Of a DNA stretch of 64,000 nt, positions 1 through 10,121 are shown piece after piece. The notes beneath the pieces are model-generated. The model saw nothing but the letters and a program-made list of their open reading frames with translations. It did not search any database and was not told the DNA's origin. The position numbers and the translations under genes were made by a program. The DNA is taken from the NCBI RefSeq assembly GCF_006149005.1, contig NZ_VBSL01000015.1, positions 101,701-165,700 on the forward strand, given 5' to 3'. The stretch is from Larkinella sp. C7. Lineage in GTDB: Bacteria; Bacteroidota; Bacteroidia; Cytophagales; Spirosomataceae. How positions within the stretch are numbered: position 1 is the first letter of the stretch; each line of letters opens with the position of its first letter.

Positions 1-93
1 TTGACTATTCTGTCATATAACGATTCATCTAAAATTAAACGGTAACAATTCTCTACCCTTTTTTCAGCAGGACCCAAAACAAGGGTCTGAAAT

Positions 94-537
94 TTGCGTT
101 TATTAAAAAATCAAATTCCTGTCTGCATGCTCCTCTTTCTTGCGCTCCGGCTTCTGGCCTTTCATTCCTTTTCAGCGGAAACGAAACTGGTGGTTGATGT
201 TCAGAATATCAGACACCATACCGGACAAATCCGGGTCGGCCTCTACAAACCCTGCACCGACTTCCCGATCGGCTGCAAACCCCTGATCAGTCACCTGGTT
301 GACGTAACTGGAAACACCGCCCGCATCACGTTTAGCGTGAAACCCGGCGACTACGCCGTTGCCCTTTTCCACGATGTAAATGGCAACGGCCAGTTGGATA
401 AAAAGATGTTTGGCATTCCGAAAGAGCCTTATGGGTTCAGCAACAATTTCCGCCCAAGCCTGTCAGGACCCGCATTTGACGACTGCCGGGTACGTGTCGA
501 GGAGTCGGAAAAAAAGATTTCAATAAAATTAATCTGA
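94..537 (+). CDS. DUF2141 domain-containing secreted protein
   Basis: This 147-residue protein has a hydrophobic N-terminus (about residues 11-27) typical of a signal peptide, followed by a beta-rich domain of the DUF2141 family. The family signature is visible as GQIRVGLY near residue 44 and ALFHDVNGNGQLDKKMFGIP in the middle, ending in PYGFSNN. Members are small exported Bacteroidota proteins of unknown function. The start given is a TTG, which supplies a positively charged N-region. An in-frame ATG at 127 is a real alternative that keeps most of the hydrophobic stretch. It stands alone, 58 bases before guaB. The family call is firm; the role is unknown. Confidence 0.8.
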   Translation: MRLLKNQIPVCMLLFLALRLLAFHSFSAETKLVVDVQNIRHHTGQIRVGLYKPCTDFPIGCKPLISHLVDVTGNTARITFSVKPGDYAVALFHDVNGNGQLDKKMFGIPKEPYGFSNNFRPSLSGPAFDDCRVRVEESEKKISIKLI

Positions 538-556
538 GTTCGGAAGTTTTTTTTAG

Positions 557-564
557 TAACTTTA
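557..564 (+). promoter_or_regulatory. possible -7 box upstream of guaB
   Basis: TAACTTTA matches the Bacteroidota -7 consensus TAnnTTTG at all but the last base and lies 31 bases before the guaB start. No clear -33 TTG is seen, so this is a weak call. Confidence 0.35.
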
Positions 565-595
565 CCCGGCAAATAACCTATCGTGTTTATTTGCT

Positions 596-2068
596 ATGAG
601 CTTAGACTCCTCGAAATTCCTCTACGAAGCGCTTACTTACGACGACGTTCTTCTTTTGCCTGCTTTTTCGGAGGTTCTCCCCCGCGATACACAGACAACT
701 ACCCAACTTACCCGCAACATCCGGCTGAACATTCCGCTCATTTCGGCGGCCATGGACACCGTTACGGAATCCGACCTCGCTATTGCGATGGCGCAGGAAG
801 GCGGTATCGGTATCATCCACAAAAACATGAGCATCGAACTGCAGGCGGAGCAGGTTCGGAAGGTAAAACGCTCGGAAAGTGGCATGATTATCGACCCGAT
901 CACTCTCATGGAAGGGGCCACGCTGGCCGATGCCCACCAGATTATGCGTGAATTCAAAATCGGTGGTATTCCTGTCGTCGATGCGTCCAATAAACTCATC
1001 GGTATCCTGACCAACCGCGATCTGCGCTTCCAAACGGAGCTGTCGAAGCCCGTCACGGATATCATGACCCGGGAAAACCTGATTACCGCCCGGGAAAAAA
1101 TCACGCTCGAAGAAGCCGAAAGCATTCTGCAACAGTACAAGATCGAGAAACTGCCGATCATCGACGATCAGAACCACCTCGTCGGCCTGATTACCTACAA
1201 GGATATTCTGAAAAAGAAAAGCCATCCCAACGCCTGTAAAGACGAATTGGGCCGGCTGCGCGTGGGGGCAGCCGTGGGTGTCACGCCCGACCTGATCAAG
1301 CGCATCGAGGCCCTGGTGAAAGCCGGTGTCGATGTCATCAGCGTCGATACGGCCCATGGACATCACATTGGTGTTTTAAACGCGGTTCGCGGCATCAAAG
1401 AGCGGTTCCCGAAACTGGATGTCATTGCCGGCAACGTCGCGACGGGCGAAGGCGCCAAAGCGCTGGCCGATGCCGGTGCCGATGCCGTCAAAGTAGGTGT
1501 CGGGCCGGGCAGTATCTGCACGACCCGGATCATTGCCGGTATTGGGATGCCGCAATTAACGGCGGTTTACGAATCGGCGAAAGCCCTGAAAGGCACGGGC
1601 GTCCCGATCATCGCCGACGGCGGTATTCGCTTTTCGGGCGACATTACGAAGGCCATTGCGGGTGGTGCCTACACCGTCATGGTGGGTTCGCTGCTGGCCG
1701 GAACCGAAGAGGCTCCGGGCGAAGTGGTGCTGTACGAAGGTCGCCGGTTTAAAACCTACCGTGGCATGGGTTCCGTCGAGGCCATGGAAGAAGGTTCGAA
1801 AGACCGGTATTTTCAGGATGCGGAAGACGACATCAAGAAACTCGTGCCGGAAGGCATCGTGGGTCGGGTTCCCATCAAAGGCCGGGTGGCCGAGATTATT
1901 TACCAGTTGGTAGGTGGTTTGAAAGCTGGTATGGGCTATTGCGGAGCGAAAAACATCGAAACACTGCAAGACGCCAAGTTCGTCAAAATCACGTCGGCCG
2001 GGGTTCGCGAAAGCCACCCGCACGACATTCAGATTCAGAAAGAAGCACCAAATTATTCATCCCGATAA
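596..2068 (+). CDS. guaB: inosine-5'-monophosphate dehydrogenase
   Basis: GuaB oxidises IMP to XMP with NAD+, the first committed step of GMP synthesis in the cytoplasm. The 490-residue length is normal. The TIM barrel is interrupted by a pair of CBS domains (about residues 95-210), seen in [14 protein letters not shown] and [19 protein letters not shown]. The catalytic loop [11 protein letters not shown] carries the active-site cysteine, and the flap segment [10 protein letters not shown] is present. The start ATG at 596 precedes [20 protein letters not shown], the usual family N-terminus. The gene is monocistronic: a strong terminator follows within ten bases. Confidence 0.97.
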   Translation: MSLDSSKFLYEALTYDDVLLLPAFSEVLPRDTQTTTQLTRNIRLNIPLISAAMDTVTESDLAIAMAQEGGIGIIHKNMSIELQAEQVRKVKRSESGMIIDPITLMEGATLADAHQIMREFKIGGIPVVDASNKLIGILTNRDLRFQTELSKPVTDIMTRENLITAREKITLEEAESILQQYKIEKLPIIDDQNHLVGLITYKDILKKKSHPNACKDELGRLRVGAAVGVTPDLIKRIEALVKAGVDVISVDTAHGHHIGVLNAVRGIKERFPKLDVIAGNVATGEGAKALADAGADAVKVGVGPGSICTTRIIAGIGMPQLTAVYESAKALKGTGVPIIADGGIRFSGDITKAIAGGAYTVMVGSLLAGTEEAPGEVVLYEGRRFKTYRGMGSVEAMEEGSKDRYFQDAEDDIKKLVPEGIVGRVPIKGRVAEIIYQLVGGLKAGMGYCGAKNIETLQDAKFVKITSAGVRESHPHDIQIQKEAPNYSSR

Positions 2069-2073
2069 TGATT

Positions 2074-2109
2074 GCCCCTATGGACAAGAGTCTGTAGGGG
2101 CTTTTTTTT
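2074..2109 (+). terminator. intrinsic terminator of guaB
   Basis: A perfect 7-bp stem (GCCCCTA at 2074-2080 with TAGGGGC at 2095-2101) is followed by eight T residues. It starts six bases after the guaB stop codon. Confidence 0.9.
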
Positions 2110-2164
2110 GCCATATTACCCCGCAGTTTTTCAAGGCAGACAATAAAAACCGGGTTCGCCCGTT

Positions 2165-2500
2165 ATGAGAAAACAATCCCAGACGATCTACGAAGTCACG
2201 ATTCTGTATATTGGCTCCCTCAATGCGCTCCGCCAGCGCGAACCTTTTATCGTTTTCTTCTCCAATCTTAAAAAAGCCGTTGAAACCATCATTGGTCAAT
2301 TAGCCCTGAATGGCTGGCCGATTAAGGTGAATTATACCGCCGTTTACCGCAGCCTGAAGCAACGTGGCAGTTACCAGTGTGATTTCGACGTCGCCGGGGC
2401 CAAAGTTTTCCGCATCCGCATTGTTCCCCAGACCCTGAATCCAGTGCTGACAACCATGGGGATTGACGAAAAACCGGCGGAACCAACCCGCAAAAAGTAG
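2165..2500 (+). CDS. hypothetical protein, 111 aa
   Basis: I do not recognise this small protein. It has no signal peptide or membrane segment. It looks like a mixed alpha/beta cytoplasmic protein with a basic C-terminus (EPTRKK) and several Lys/Arg-rich strands. It starts with a good ATG, lies between the guaB terminator and secA, and its codon use resembles that of the flanking genes, which supports a real gene. Function cannot be inferred from context. Confidence 0.6.
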   Translation: MRKQSQTIYEVTILYIGSLNALRQREPFIVFFSNLKKAVETIIGQLALNGWPIKVNYTAVYRSLKQRGSYQCDFDVAGAKVFRIRIVPQTLNPVLTTMGIDEKPAEPTRKK

Positions 2501-2714
2501 GGCTGATCACCGCTGCGGGCCGATAACAGGCGAATACAAAGGATAATCTGACCCTAAATTAGTGGATTACGGGCCGACTTTAATGCCCGACAAAAAACCG
2601 TCTGTGGGGGCATAAGGCTACTTTATACCCAAATAGAGTCGCTTTTCCGAAAACTCCCGGTCCATCGCAATGAAACTGATTCAGAAATTGTTACTATTCT
2701 ATGGCGCAAACCCC

Positions 2715-2722
2715 TAATTTTG
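2715..2722 (+). promoter_or_regulatory. -7 promoter box of secA
   Basis: TAATTTTG is a full match to the Bacteroidota -7 consensus TAnnTTTG, 38 bases before the secA ATG. A TTG at 2688-2690 lies 24 bases upstream, somewhat far for a -33 box. The remaining 2501-2714 intergenic stretch shows no gene. Confidence 0.5.
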
Positions 2723-2760
2723 CATAACGTATTGAAACATTCGTTTAATAGACATTTAGA

Positions 2761-5700
2761 ATGATTAACCTCATAACCAAGAGCATTACGAAACTCTTCG
2801 GTACCAAGTCAGATCGGGATATGCGCGACCTGCTCCCGTATGTCGACAAGGTGAACGCCGAGTTTCAGAAATTACAGTCTTTATCCAACGACGAACTCCG
2901 GAATGTGACCACTGAGCTGAAGCAGATCATCGCGCAGCGGTTGCAGCCTATCGATACCCAGCTAGCCGATCTTCACCAGCAGGTTACAGACCAGCCCGAT
3001 ATGGACGTCGATGCCAAACAACGCATCTTCAACCAGGTCGACAAGCTGGAAACCGACCGGAACAAGGAGCTGGAAGTGGTGTTGCTCGATATTCTCCCAC
3101 AAGCGTTTGCCGTCGTGAAAGAAACCGCCAAGCGGTTCAAAGAAAACGAACAACTGGAAGTAACGGCCACGGAGTTCGACCGTGAATTTGCTACCCGCAA
3201 AAAACACATTACCATTCAGGGCGACAAAGCCTATTGGGCCAATAGCTGGGATGCGGCCGGAACGCTCGTGAAGTGGGATATGGTTCACTACGATGTGCAG
3301 ATCATCGGGGGGACGGTTTTGCACCAGGGAAAAATTTCGGAAATGGCCACCGGGGAAGGAAAAACGCTGGTCGCTACCTTCCCGGCTTATCTGAACGCCC
3401 TCGCCGGACGCGGGGTCCACATCGTAACGGTTAACGATTACCTGGCCAAACGCGACTCCGAGTGGATGGCGCCTTTGTTCGAATTCCACGGCATGCGCGT
3501 CGATTGCATCGATAAGCACCAACCCAATTCCTTCTCGCGGAAACAGGCCTATCTGGCCGATATTACGTACGGTACCAACAACGAATTTGGTTTCGATTAC
3601 CTGCGCGACAACATGGCGCGCGGTACCGACGAGCTGGTTCAGCGCAAACACCACTACGCAATGGTCGATGAGGTCGATTCGGTGTTGATCGATGACGCCC
3701 GGACGCCGTTGATTATTTCCGGCCCGGTGCCGCGCGGTGACGAACAGGATTTTGCCGAACTGAAACCGCGCGTGGCCCGCGTGGCCGAGGTGCAGCGGAA
3801 ACTGGTGCAGGACTTTCTGAACGAAGCGAAGAAAAAAATTGCCGCCGGTGACGAAAAAGAAGGCGGTCTGGCCCTCTTCCGCGCCCACCGCGGTCTGCCC
3901 AAATACAAACCGCTGATCAAATACCTCAGCGAAACCGGTATCAAGGCGGTTTTGCAGAAAACCGAGTCGATTTACCTGGCTGAAAACCAGAAGCTGATGC
4001 CCGAAGCCGACAAACCGTTGTATTTCACGATCGACGAGCGGCACAACAGCATCGACCTGACAGAAAAAGGCATCGACTACATCACCGGTTCCGGCGAAGA
4101 TCCCAACTTCTTCATCCTGCCCGACTTGTCCATCGATATCAACAACATCGAGAAAAGCACGGAACTGGATGAGAAGGAAAAGATTCTCCACAAAGAAGCG
4201 CTGATTCGCGATTATTCGGTCAAAACCCAGCGGATCAATACCGTCAACCAGTTGCTGAAAGCGTATAGTCTATTCGAAATCAACGTCGATTACGTCATCA
4301 TGGATGGCAAGATCAAGATTGTGGATGAGCAGACGGGCCGGATCATGGAAGGTCGGCGGTGGTCGGACGGTTTACACCAGGCCGTTGAAGCCAAGGAAGG
4401 CGTCAAAGTAGAAGACGCTACCCAGACCTACGCGACGGTTACGCTCCAGAATTATTTCCGGATGTATCACAAGCTGGCCGGGATGACCGGTACGGCCGAA
4501 ACCGAAGCGTCGGAATTCTGGACGATCTACAAACTGGACGTGGTGGTGATTCCAACGAACCGGAATATCGTTCGGAAAGATGAAGAAGATAAAGTTTACC
4601 GTTCGGTTCGGGAAAAATACAACGCGGTGGTCGATGAGATCGTCGCACTCGTTGAAAAAGGCCGCCCGGTGCTGGTCGGTACAACCTCGGTTGAAAACTC
4701 GGAGTTGTTAAGCCGGATGCTGTCGCTGCGCAAAATTGCGCACCAGGTTCTGAACGCCAAGCAACACCAGCGGGAAGCCGAAATCGTGGCCGAAGCCGGA
4801 AAACCGGGAACCGTAACGATTGCCACCAACATGGCCGGTCGGGGAACGGACATCAAGCTGACGCCAGAGTCACGCGCTGCGGGCGGTTTGGCGATTGTTG
4901 GTACGGAACGGCACGAATCCCGGCGCGTCGACCGCCAGTTGCGCGGTCGGTCGGGTCGTCAGGGCGATCCCGGAACCACGCAGTTCTTTGTGTCGCTGGA
5001 AGACAGCCTGATGCGGCTTTTCGGCTCCGACCGAATTGCCAAAGTGATGGACCGGATGGGTCTGGAAGAAGGTGAAGTGATTCAGCACTCGATGATTACG
5101 AAATCCATCGAACGGGCGCAGAAGAAGGTTGAAGAAAACAACTTCGGGATTCGGAAGCGGTTGCTGGAATACGATGACGTGATGAACTACCAACGCGAGG
5201 CCATCTACAAACGCCGTCGGAACGCGCTGTTTGGCGACCGGCTGGCGCTGGACATTGCCAACACGATGTATGACGTCTGCGAAGATCTGGCCAACAACAC
5301 CGAAGGCAACTACGACGAACTGGCCCTGCAAACGCTGACGGCACTCGGTTTTGAGATCAGCATGAGCCGCGAAGAGTTCAGTCGGCTAAAACCGAAGGAC
5401 CTGGCGCAAAAGCTGTACGAAGAAGCCGACAAGCACTACCACGAAAAAAACAACGCCATTCGGCAGAAAGCGCAGCCGGTTCTGCAATCCATTCTGGCCG
5501 AGCGGGGTGCCACCATTCAGGACATTGTGGTGCCGTTCTCCGACGGTCTGCGCGAACTGACGGTGGTCAACAACCTCCGCCGAACCGTTGAAACGGAAGG
5601 TCGCGAGTTGATCACGGAAATGGAAAAAGCGGTTTCGCTCTCCATCATCGATCAGGAATGGAAAGAACACCTGCGCGAAATGGACGACCTGAAGCAGTCG

Positions 5701-6135
5701 GTACAGAACGCGGTTTTCGAACAGAAAGACCCATTGCTGGTCTATAAATTTGAGTCGGTCGAGTTGTTCAAGCGGTTTTTAAGCAAGGTCAATTTCGACA
5801 CGATCAGTTTCCTGACGAAAACCGATATTCCGGGTCAGGAAGCCGAAGAGGTGCAGCAGGAAGTGCGGCAGGCGCCCAAAAACCCGCGTCCGGAACCGCA
5901 GCCGGAACTGCACACCAACAAAGAAGATCACGAAGAACCCGTAGCGGGCGGCCCCGAAGAATACGCCCGCAAGATGGCGACGGCGGAGAAACAGGCACCG
6001 GTTCGGGCCGTCAAAATTGCCAACCGCAACGAGAAAGTGAGCGTTCAGTACATGGACGGCACCATCAAGCGGGATGTCAAATACAAAGTGGTCGAAAACG
6101 ACGTGCAAAGTGGCCGGGCGGTTTTGATTGAGTAA
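2761..6135 (+). CDS. secA: preprotein translocase ATPase SecA
   Basis: SecA is the motor that drives unfolded preproteins through SecYEG. Nucleotide-binding domain 1 carries Walker A (MATGEGKTL, about residues 195-203) and the DEVDSVLIDDAR Walker B. The second domain has TNMAGRGTDIKL and the RQLRGRSGRQGDPG motif. At 1124 residues it is about 200 longer than the E. coli protein because of a charged insertion after residue 330, as usual in Bacteroidota. The C-terminus is a Pro/Glu-rich linker followed by a basic strand ending AVLIE. There is no cysteine-rich zinc-binding tail. Single gene with its own promoter. Confidence 0.97.
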   Translation: MINLITKSITKLFGTKSDRDMRDLLPYVDKVNAEFQKLQSLSNDELRNVTTELKQIIAQRLQPIDTQLADLHQQVTDQPDMDVDAKQRIFNQVDKLETDRNKELEVVLLDILPQAFAVVKETAKRFKENEQLEVTATEFDREFATRKKHITIQGDKAYWANSWDAAGTLVKWDMVHYDVQIIGGTVLHQGKISEMATGEGKTLVATFPAYLNALAGRGVHIVTVNDYLAKRDSEWMAPLFEFHGMRVDCIDKHQPNSFSRKQAYLADITYGTNNEFGFDYLRDNMARGTDELVQRKHHYAMVDEVDSVLIDDARTPLIISGPVPRGDEQDFAELKPRVARVAEVQRKLVQDFLNEAKKKIAAGDEKEGGLALFRAHRGLPKYKPLIKYLSETGIKAVLQKTESIYLAENQKLMPEADKPLYFTIDERHNSIDLTEKGIDYITGSGEDPNFFILPDLSIDINNIEKSTELDEKEKILHKEALIRDYSVKTQRINTVNQLLKAYSLFEINVDYVIMDGKIKIVDEQTGRIMEGRRWSDGLHQAVEAKEGVKVEDATQTYATVTLQNYFRMYHKLAGMTGTAETEASEFWTIYKLDVVVIPTNRNIVRKDEEDKVYRSVREKYNAVVDEIVALVEKGRPVLVGTTSVENSELLSRMLSLRKIAHQVLNAKQHQREAEIVAEAGKPGTVTIATNMAGRGTDIKLTPESRAAGGLAIVGTERHESRRVDRQLRGRSGRQGDPGTTQFFVSLEDSLMRLFGSDRIAKVMDRMGLEEGEVIQHSMITKSIERAQKKVEENNFGIRKRLLEYDDVMNYQREAIYKRRRNALFGDRLALDIANTMYDVCEDLANNTEGNYDELALQTLTALGFEISMSREEFSRLKPKDLAQKLYEEADKHYHEKNNAIRQKAQPVLQSILAERGATIQDIVVPFSDGLRELTVVNNLRRTVETEGRELITEMEKAVSLSIIDQEWKEHLREMDDLKQSVQNAVFEQKDPLLVYKFESVELFKRFLSKVNFDTISFLTKTDIPGQEAEEVQQEVRQAPKNPRPEPQPELHTNKEDHEEPVAGGPEEYARKMATAEKQAPVRAVKIANRNEKVSVQYMDGTIKRDVKYKVVENDVQSGRAVLIE

Positions 6136-6137
6136 AA

Positions 6138-6228
6138 GTTTTCAGTATTCGGTTTTCAGTGGCTGACGCGTTCTAAGTATGCGTCAGCCACCGTAAACTG
6201 AATACTGAATACCGTAAATCTGAAAACC
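6138..6228 (+). repeat. heptad-built inverted repeat between secA and the Uma2 gene
   Basis: The core is GTGGCTGACGC (6159-6169) facing GCGTCAGCCAC (6181-6191), an 11-bp perfect stem with an 11-base loop. Outer arms pair again as TTCAGTATTC (6141-6150) with GAATACTGAA (6200-6209). Read in 7-base steps the left arm contains GTTTTCA twice separated by one unit, and the reverse complement of the right arm contains GTTTTCA, GATTTAC, GGTATTC, AGTATTC, AGTTTAC. The right arm ends directly at the next start codon. Confidence 0.8.
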
Positions 6229-6810
6229 ATGTTAATCCAGCCAAAACCGTATTACACCCCGGAAAACTATCTGGAACTTGAACGCAAAGCCGCGTACAAG
6301 AGCGAATATTTCAAAGGTGAGATATTTGCGATGGCAGGTGCATCCCGCAATCACAATCGGATTAAGGAAAATCTGTCGATTGGAATAGGTTCCTATTTGA
6401 AAGGAAAACGCTGTCAGAGTTTTTCATCCGACATGCGGCTTCACATTCCTTCGAACTCACTGTATACGTATCCTGATCTTGTCATTGTCTGCGGAGAACC
6501 GGAACTGCTGGATTCTACATTTGATACGCTCTTGAATCCCACCATACTCGTTGAAGTTTTGTCGGAAAGCACAAAGGACTACGACCGGGGTGGAAAATTC
6601 ATGTTGTACCGCAACATTCCCACTTTTCAGGAATACATTCTGGTCGATTCCGAACAGATTCGGGTAGAAGCCTGGTATAAACCGGAAAACGGCTTCTGGA
6701 CGTTGCGGAAGGAAACCGGCGCGGTGGACGACTCCCTGACCATTCAGACGCTCGATCTGACCCTTTCGCTGCGGGACATTTACGAACAAACCGTTGGCTT
6801 GCTGAGTTAA
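6229..6810 (+). CDS. Uma2 family (DUF820) PD-(D/E)XK nuclease-fold protein
   Basis: This 193-residue protein has the layout of the Uma2/DUF820 family, a restriction-endonuclease-like fold abundant in cyanobacteria and some Bacteroidota. The N-terminus ([10 protein letters not shown]...[14 protein letters not shown]) is typical. Candidate catalytic residues are D83 in [10 protein letters not shown] and E109 in PTILVEVLS, with K123 in GGKFMLYRN. The biological role of the family is not established, though links to mobile DNA have been proposed. The gene stands alone. Its ATG directly abuts the inverted repeat in front of it, so translation may start from within or just beyond a strong hairpin. 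Confidence 0.85.
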   Translation: MLIQPKPYYTPENYLELERKAAYKSEYFKGEIFAMAGASRNHNRIKENLSIGIGSYLKGKRCQSFSSDMRLHIPSNSLYTYPDLVIVCGEPELLDSTFDTLLNPTILVEVLSESTKDYDRGGKFMLYRNIPTFQEYILVDSEQIRVEAWYKPENGFWTLRKETGAVDDSLTIQTLDLTLSLRDIYEQTVGLLS

Positions 6811-7000
6811 GCATACCGCAGGATGAACCCGTTTCAGGGGCAAATTCGTGTAGTTACAATAAACTTTTAAAATATTTTACAAAACCAATAAAGAAAGAAA
6901 GATTTTGTAGTATTGTTCCAATTTTCAATACTACGCTTTCCCGGAAATACTTAATTTTCGGTGTGGAATCACTAAAGTTGATTCCCTTCTTTACTTTCGT

Positions 7001-7948
7001 ATGATGTATATTCATGCAGTTAGTCATTACTTTCCCAGCGAAGTAGTTGGCAACGAACACTTTACCCGGCTCAATGGATTATCGAGCGAGTGGATTACCG
7101 AACGTACCGGCATTCGGGAACGACGCAAAGCGGCACCCGACGAGAATACAAACACGATGGCCCTCGAAGCCGTCCGGCGGCTGTTCGACCAAACGGCGAT
7201 TGACCCTTCTCAAATAGACCTCATTGTAGGTGCGACCTATACGCCATACGATACCATCGTCACCCTGGCTCACGTTGTCCAGCACAATCTGGGTGTTCCC
7301 GATATTCCGGTCATTTCGGTATCGACGGCCTGCTCCTCGCTGATCAATGCCGTCGAGGTTGTTGAGGGATATTTTGCAATGAATAAAGCGACGCTGGCTG
7401 TAGTGGTGGTGTCGGAACACAATACCGCCTACAACAACGAGACGGATACCGTATCGGGACATTTGTGGGGCGATGGCGCGGCCGCTCTGCTGATCTCGAA
7501 AGAGCGGATCAGCGACGAAGACATGACGATTCACACGATCATCACGGGCGGAGCGGCCACCAGCGGCAAAGCAACAACCGGCGTGATGCTGAAACCGCTC
7601 GAGCAGGGCGTCCTGATGCCCCACGGGCGTGACGTCTTCATCAATGCCTGTCTCTATATGCCCAAAGTCAGTTTGCAGGTACTGGAGAAACACAACCTGA
7701 CCATCGACGATGTGGATTACCTGATTCCGCACCAGGCCAATCTGCGCATCAGTCTGAACGTTATCAATACCCTCAAACTCCCCGAAACGAAGCTGCTTTC
7801 CAACATTCAGAAACTAGGGAATACCGGCTGTGCCGGTTGCGCCATCGCGCTATCCGAAAACCGGGCTCTATTCAAAAAAGGGCAAAACATTGTGCTGACC
7901 GTCTTCGGAGGAGGCTACTCGTTCGGCGCCATGCTGGTGGAAGTGTAG
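7001..7948 (+). CDS. 3-oxoacyl-ACP synthase III family protein
   Basis: This KASIII/FabH-type condensing enzyme has the full Cys-His-Asn triad: C111 in STACSSLINAVE, H244 in LIPHQANLRI and N274 in KLGNTGCAGC. The family condenses an acyl-CoA with malonyl-ACP to start fatty-acid chains. This one is not in a fab cluster, and its sequence lacks the plsX-fabH context, so it could be a FabH paralogue for special lipids rather than the main initiator. Length (315) is normal. The start is the first of two adjacent ATG codons. It converges on the M1 peptidase gene across a perfect inverted repeat. Confidence 0.88.
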   Translation: MMYIHAVSHYFPSEVVGNEHFTRLNGLSSEWITERTGIRERRKAAPDENTNTMALEAVRRLFDQTAIDPSQIDLIVGATYTPYDTIVTLAHVVQHNLGVPDIPVISVSTACSSLINAVEVVEGYFAMNKATLAVVVVSEHNTAYNNETDTVSGHLWGDGAAALLISKERISDEDMTIHTIITGGAATSGKATTGVMLKPLEQGVLMPHGRDVFINACLYMPKVSLQVLEKHNLTIDDVDYLIPHQANLRISLNVINTLKLPETKLLSNIQKLGNTGCAGCAIALSENRALFKKGQNIVLTVFGGGYSFGAMLVEV

Positions 7949-7954
7949 TAAAGC

Positions 7955-8046
7955 AATGATGAATTATAAATGATGAACGATGAATGGAAAAGAGGCTAAG
8001 CGCATCTAATTTTCCATTCATCGTTCATCATTTATAATTCATCATT
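7955..8046. repeat. perfect 37-bp inverted repeat made of 7-base units
   Basis: The left arm (7955-7991) and right arm (8010-8046) are perfect reverse complements over 37 bases with an 18-base loop. The left arm reads in steps of seven: AATGATG, AATTATA, AATGATG, AACGATG, AATGGAA. It fills the space between two convergent genes and could form a long hairpin in both transcripts. No T-tract follows the arms, so it is not a classic terminator. Confidence 0.92.
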
Positions 8047-8053
8047 CCCTCTC

Positions 8054-10027
8054 CTAATTCGCCGTTGAAGACGACGGCGCGGAGGTGTTTTTCCAGGTAT
8101 TGTTCCGTGGATTGATATCCGGCAGTTGTTCATCCGGGTCGATGGTGACCGAGCGAATGGGAGCAGTGGTCGGTTGTTTGAAACTCCAGGTACCACCGCG
8201 CTGCCAGATTTCGACCGGTAGATTGACCCGTGTTTTCTTTCCGCCCACTTCTTCTACTTCAATAATAACCGGCATGGCCCACTTTTCCAGGTTTTCGATG
8301 GTGATTACCGAGCCTTTTTGCGGGTCCTGCTCCACATACCGGACGTCTTTCACCGACTGATCCAGCTTCCAGTTTTCGTAAAAATACCCGCGCCAGAACC
8401 AGCCCAAATCTTCGCCGGACGCATCCTCCATCGTTCGAAAAAAATCATAGGGTGTCGGGTGCTTAAAGGCCCAGCGGTGTACGTAGGTTTTGAAGGCGTA
8501 ATCGAAGCGCTTCGGCCCCAGCACCACATCACGCAGCAGTTTCAGACCCATGCCCGGTTTGTAATACCCCATAATGCCCAGGCTCATCGGTTGCAGCACA
8601 TCAGGGGTGGTCATAATCGGCTCGTCGATGTTGAACAAGGCCGGTGCAATGTCGTGCATCGTTCCTTTCGGGCGGTTATATTCCCCCTTGTTGAATTTTT
8701 CAGTGGAGAGCATATTGATGAAGGTGTCGAACCCTTCGTCCATCCAGGCAAACTTCCGCTCGTTGTTGCCCACGATCATCGGGAACCAGTTATGCCCGAA
8801 TTCATGGTCGGTAACGCCCCAGAGGGCATCTTTCCGGTCGCGCCGGTCGCAGAAGATAATACCGGGATACTCCATTCCGCCCACAATACCGGCGACGTTG
8901 GTAGCGACCGGATACGAGTACTCAAAGAGGTAATCCGAATAAAACTCAATACTGCCTTTGACGTATTCCGTCGAACGGTTCCAGGAATCGTCGGTGGCGC
9001 TTTCAACGGGGTAGACCGACATAGCCAAAGCTTTTTTTCCACTCGGCAGATTGATCCGGGCCGCATCCCACACAAACGCTTTTGAGGTTGCCCAGGCCAC
9101 ATCCCGGGCGTTCTGGCAGCGGAACCGCCACGTCAGCCGACCCGTTTGCTTCGGTCGGCTTTGCGGGTCGTTCACCTCGTCTTTCGACCGCAACAAGACG
9201 GTTTTGTCACTGTTCCGGGCCTGCGTCATTCGTCGCTGCTGATCGGACGTCAACACTTCCTGCGCGTTCAGCAACTCGCCGGAACCGACCACGATGTGAT
9301 TCCAGGGCACGTCGATGGCGTATTCGTAATCCCCGTATTCCAGGTAAAACTCCCCGGCCCCGAGATAGGGCAGCACATTCCAGCCTTCGATGTCGTCATA
9401 TACACACATCCGCGGATACCACTGCGCCATTTCGTAAATCAACCCATTCCGGGTCGGCTGCGTACCCATGCGGTCGGAACCGTAGGCCGGAATTTTGAAG
9501 GCATACTCAATTTTGATTTTCACCACATCGCCACCGGGTTTCAGCGGTTCGGCCAGCCGCACCTGCATCCGCGTGTCGGTAATCAGATAATCGACGGTTT
9601 TGGTTTTGCCCTGATCGATCGTGACGGACTGAATGGCATACCCGCCGGAGAAGCCGGCATTTCCGTAGCGGCCACCGCGCAAGGGCGTCGTTTTGGCGGC
9701 CCGGGACGTGTCCGAAAACGCGTTCTGATCGAGCTGAAGCCAGAGGAACGGCAACGTTTCGGGGCTGTTGTTTTTGTAGGTAATTTCGACTTCTCCGCTC
9801 AGGACGTTTTTCTCGTCGTCCAGACGAACATTGATTTTGTAATCGGCCCGGTTTTGCCAGTAGCGCGGACCGGGCGCTCCACTTCCAGCGCGGTAATCGT
9901 TTCCGGGCTGCATGTTGAATAGCGGATGAAAGAGTTCGTGGGCGTCGTAGGTTGAATTTGTCTTCGACTGGGCATGGACTTCTGCAATCGAAATCAGGAT
10001 GCCAATAAAAAAAAAGAGTTTGTTCAT
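8054..10027 (-). CDS. secreted M1 family metallopeptidase
   Basis: This zinc aminopeptidase-type protein (657 aa) starts with a signal peptide at ATG 10027 ([20 protein letters not shown]). The zinc site is complete: H408-E409-F-G-H412, with E431 exactly 18 residues after H412 (WMDEGFDTF). The substrate-binding motif appears as GGMEYPG, a variant of GxMEN. An N-terminal beta-sandwich (about 60-300) precedes the catalytic domain. The long in-frame extension upstream of this ATG overlaps the next gene and is rejected. Its likely role is periplasmic or extracellular peptide trimming for nutrition. Confidence 0.92.
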   Translation of the reverse strand: MNKLFFFIGILISIAEVHAQSKTNSTYDAHELFHPLFNMQPGNDYRAGSGAPGPRYWQNRADYKINVRLDDEKNVLSGEVEITYKNNSPETLPFLWLQLDQNAFSDTSRAAKTTPLRGGRYGNAGFSGGYAIQSVTIDQGKTKTVDYLITDTRMQVRLAEPLKPGGDVVKIKIEYAFKIPAYGSDRMGTQPTRNGLIYEMAQWYPRMCVYDDIEGWNVLPYLGAGEFYLEYGDYEYAIDVPWNHIVVGSGELLNAQEVLTSDQQRRMTQARNSDKTVLLRSKDEVNDPQSRPKQTGRLTWRFRCQNARDVAWATSKAFVWDAARINLPSGKKALAMSVYPVESATDDSWNRSTEYVKGSIEFYSDYLFEYSYPVATNVAGIVGGMEYPGIIFCDRRDRKDALWGVTDHEFGHNWFPMIVGNNERKFAWMDEGFDTFINMLSTEKFNKGEYNRPKGTMHDIAPALFNIDEPIMTTPDVLQPMSLGIMGYYKPGMGLKLLRDVVLGPKRFDYAFKTYVHRWAFKHPTPYDFFRTMEDASGEDLGWFWRGYFYENWKLDQSVKDVRYVEQDPQKGSVITIENLEKWAMPVIIEVEEVGGKKTRVNLPVEIWQRGGTWSFKQPTTAPIRSVTIDPDEQLPDINPRNNTWKNTSAPSSSTAN

Positions 10028-10042
10028 GAAGTTGATTCGAAT

Positions 10043-10067
10043 GTGTTCCCGCCTTTCGCAGGAACAC
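10043..10067 (-). promoter_or_regulatory. small hairpin ahead of the M1 peptidase
   Basis: GTGTTCC (10043-10049) pairs with GGAACAC (10061-10067) around an 11-base loop, 16 bases before the M1 start codon in the minus-strand transcript. It may affect translation or be incidental. Confidence 0.3.
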
Positions 10068-10121
10068 GGGGTAATAGATAGTAACGAAACGAGGGCCACG
10101 ATCCTGTTGCACTTTCCGATA

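Noticed and set aside
2962..4191. A 409-codon minus-strand open frame opposite secA
   Set aside because: Antisense shadow caused by the codon bias of secA; the protein has no recognisable motif.
6854..7060. A 68-codon minus-strand open frame before fabH
   Set aside because: It covers an AT-rich leader and the first 60 bases of fabH; no recognisable features.
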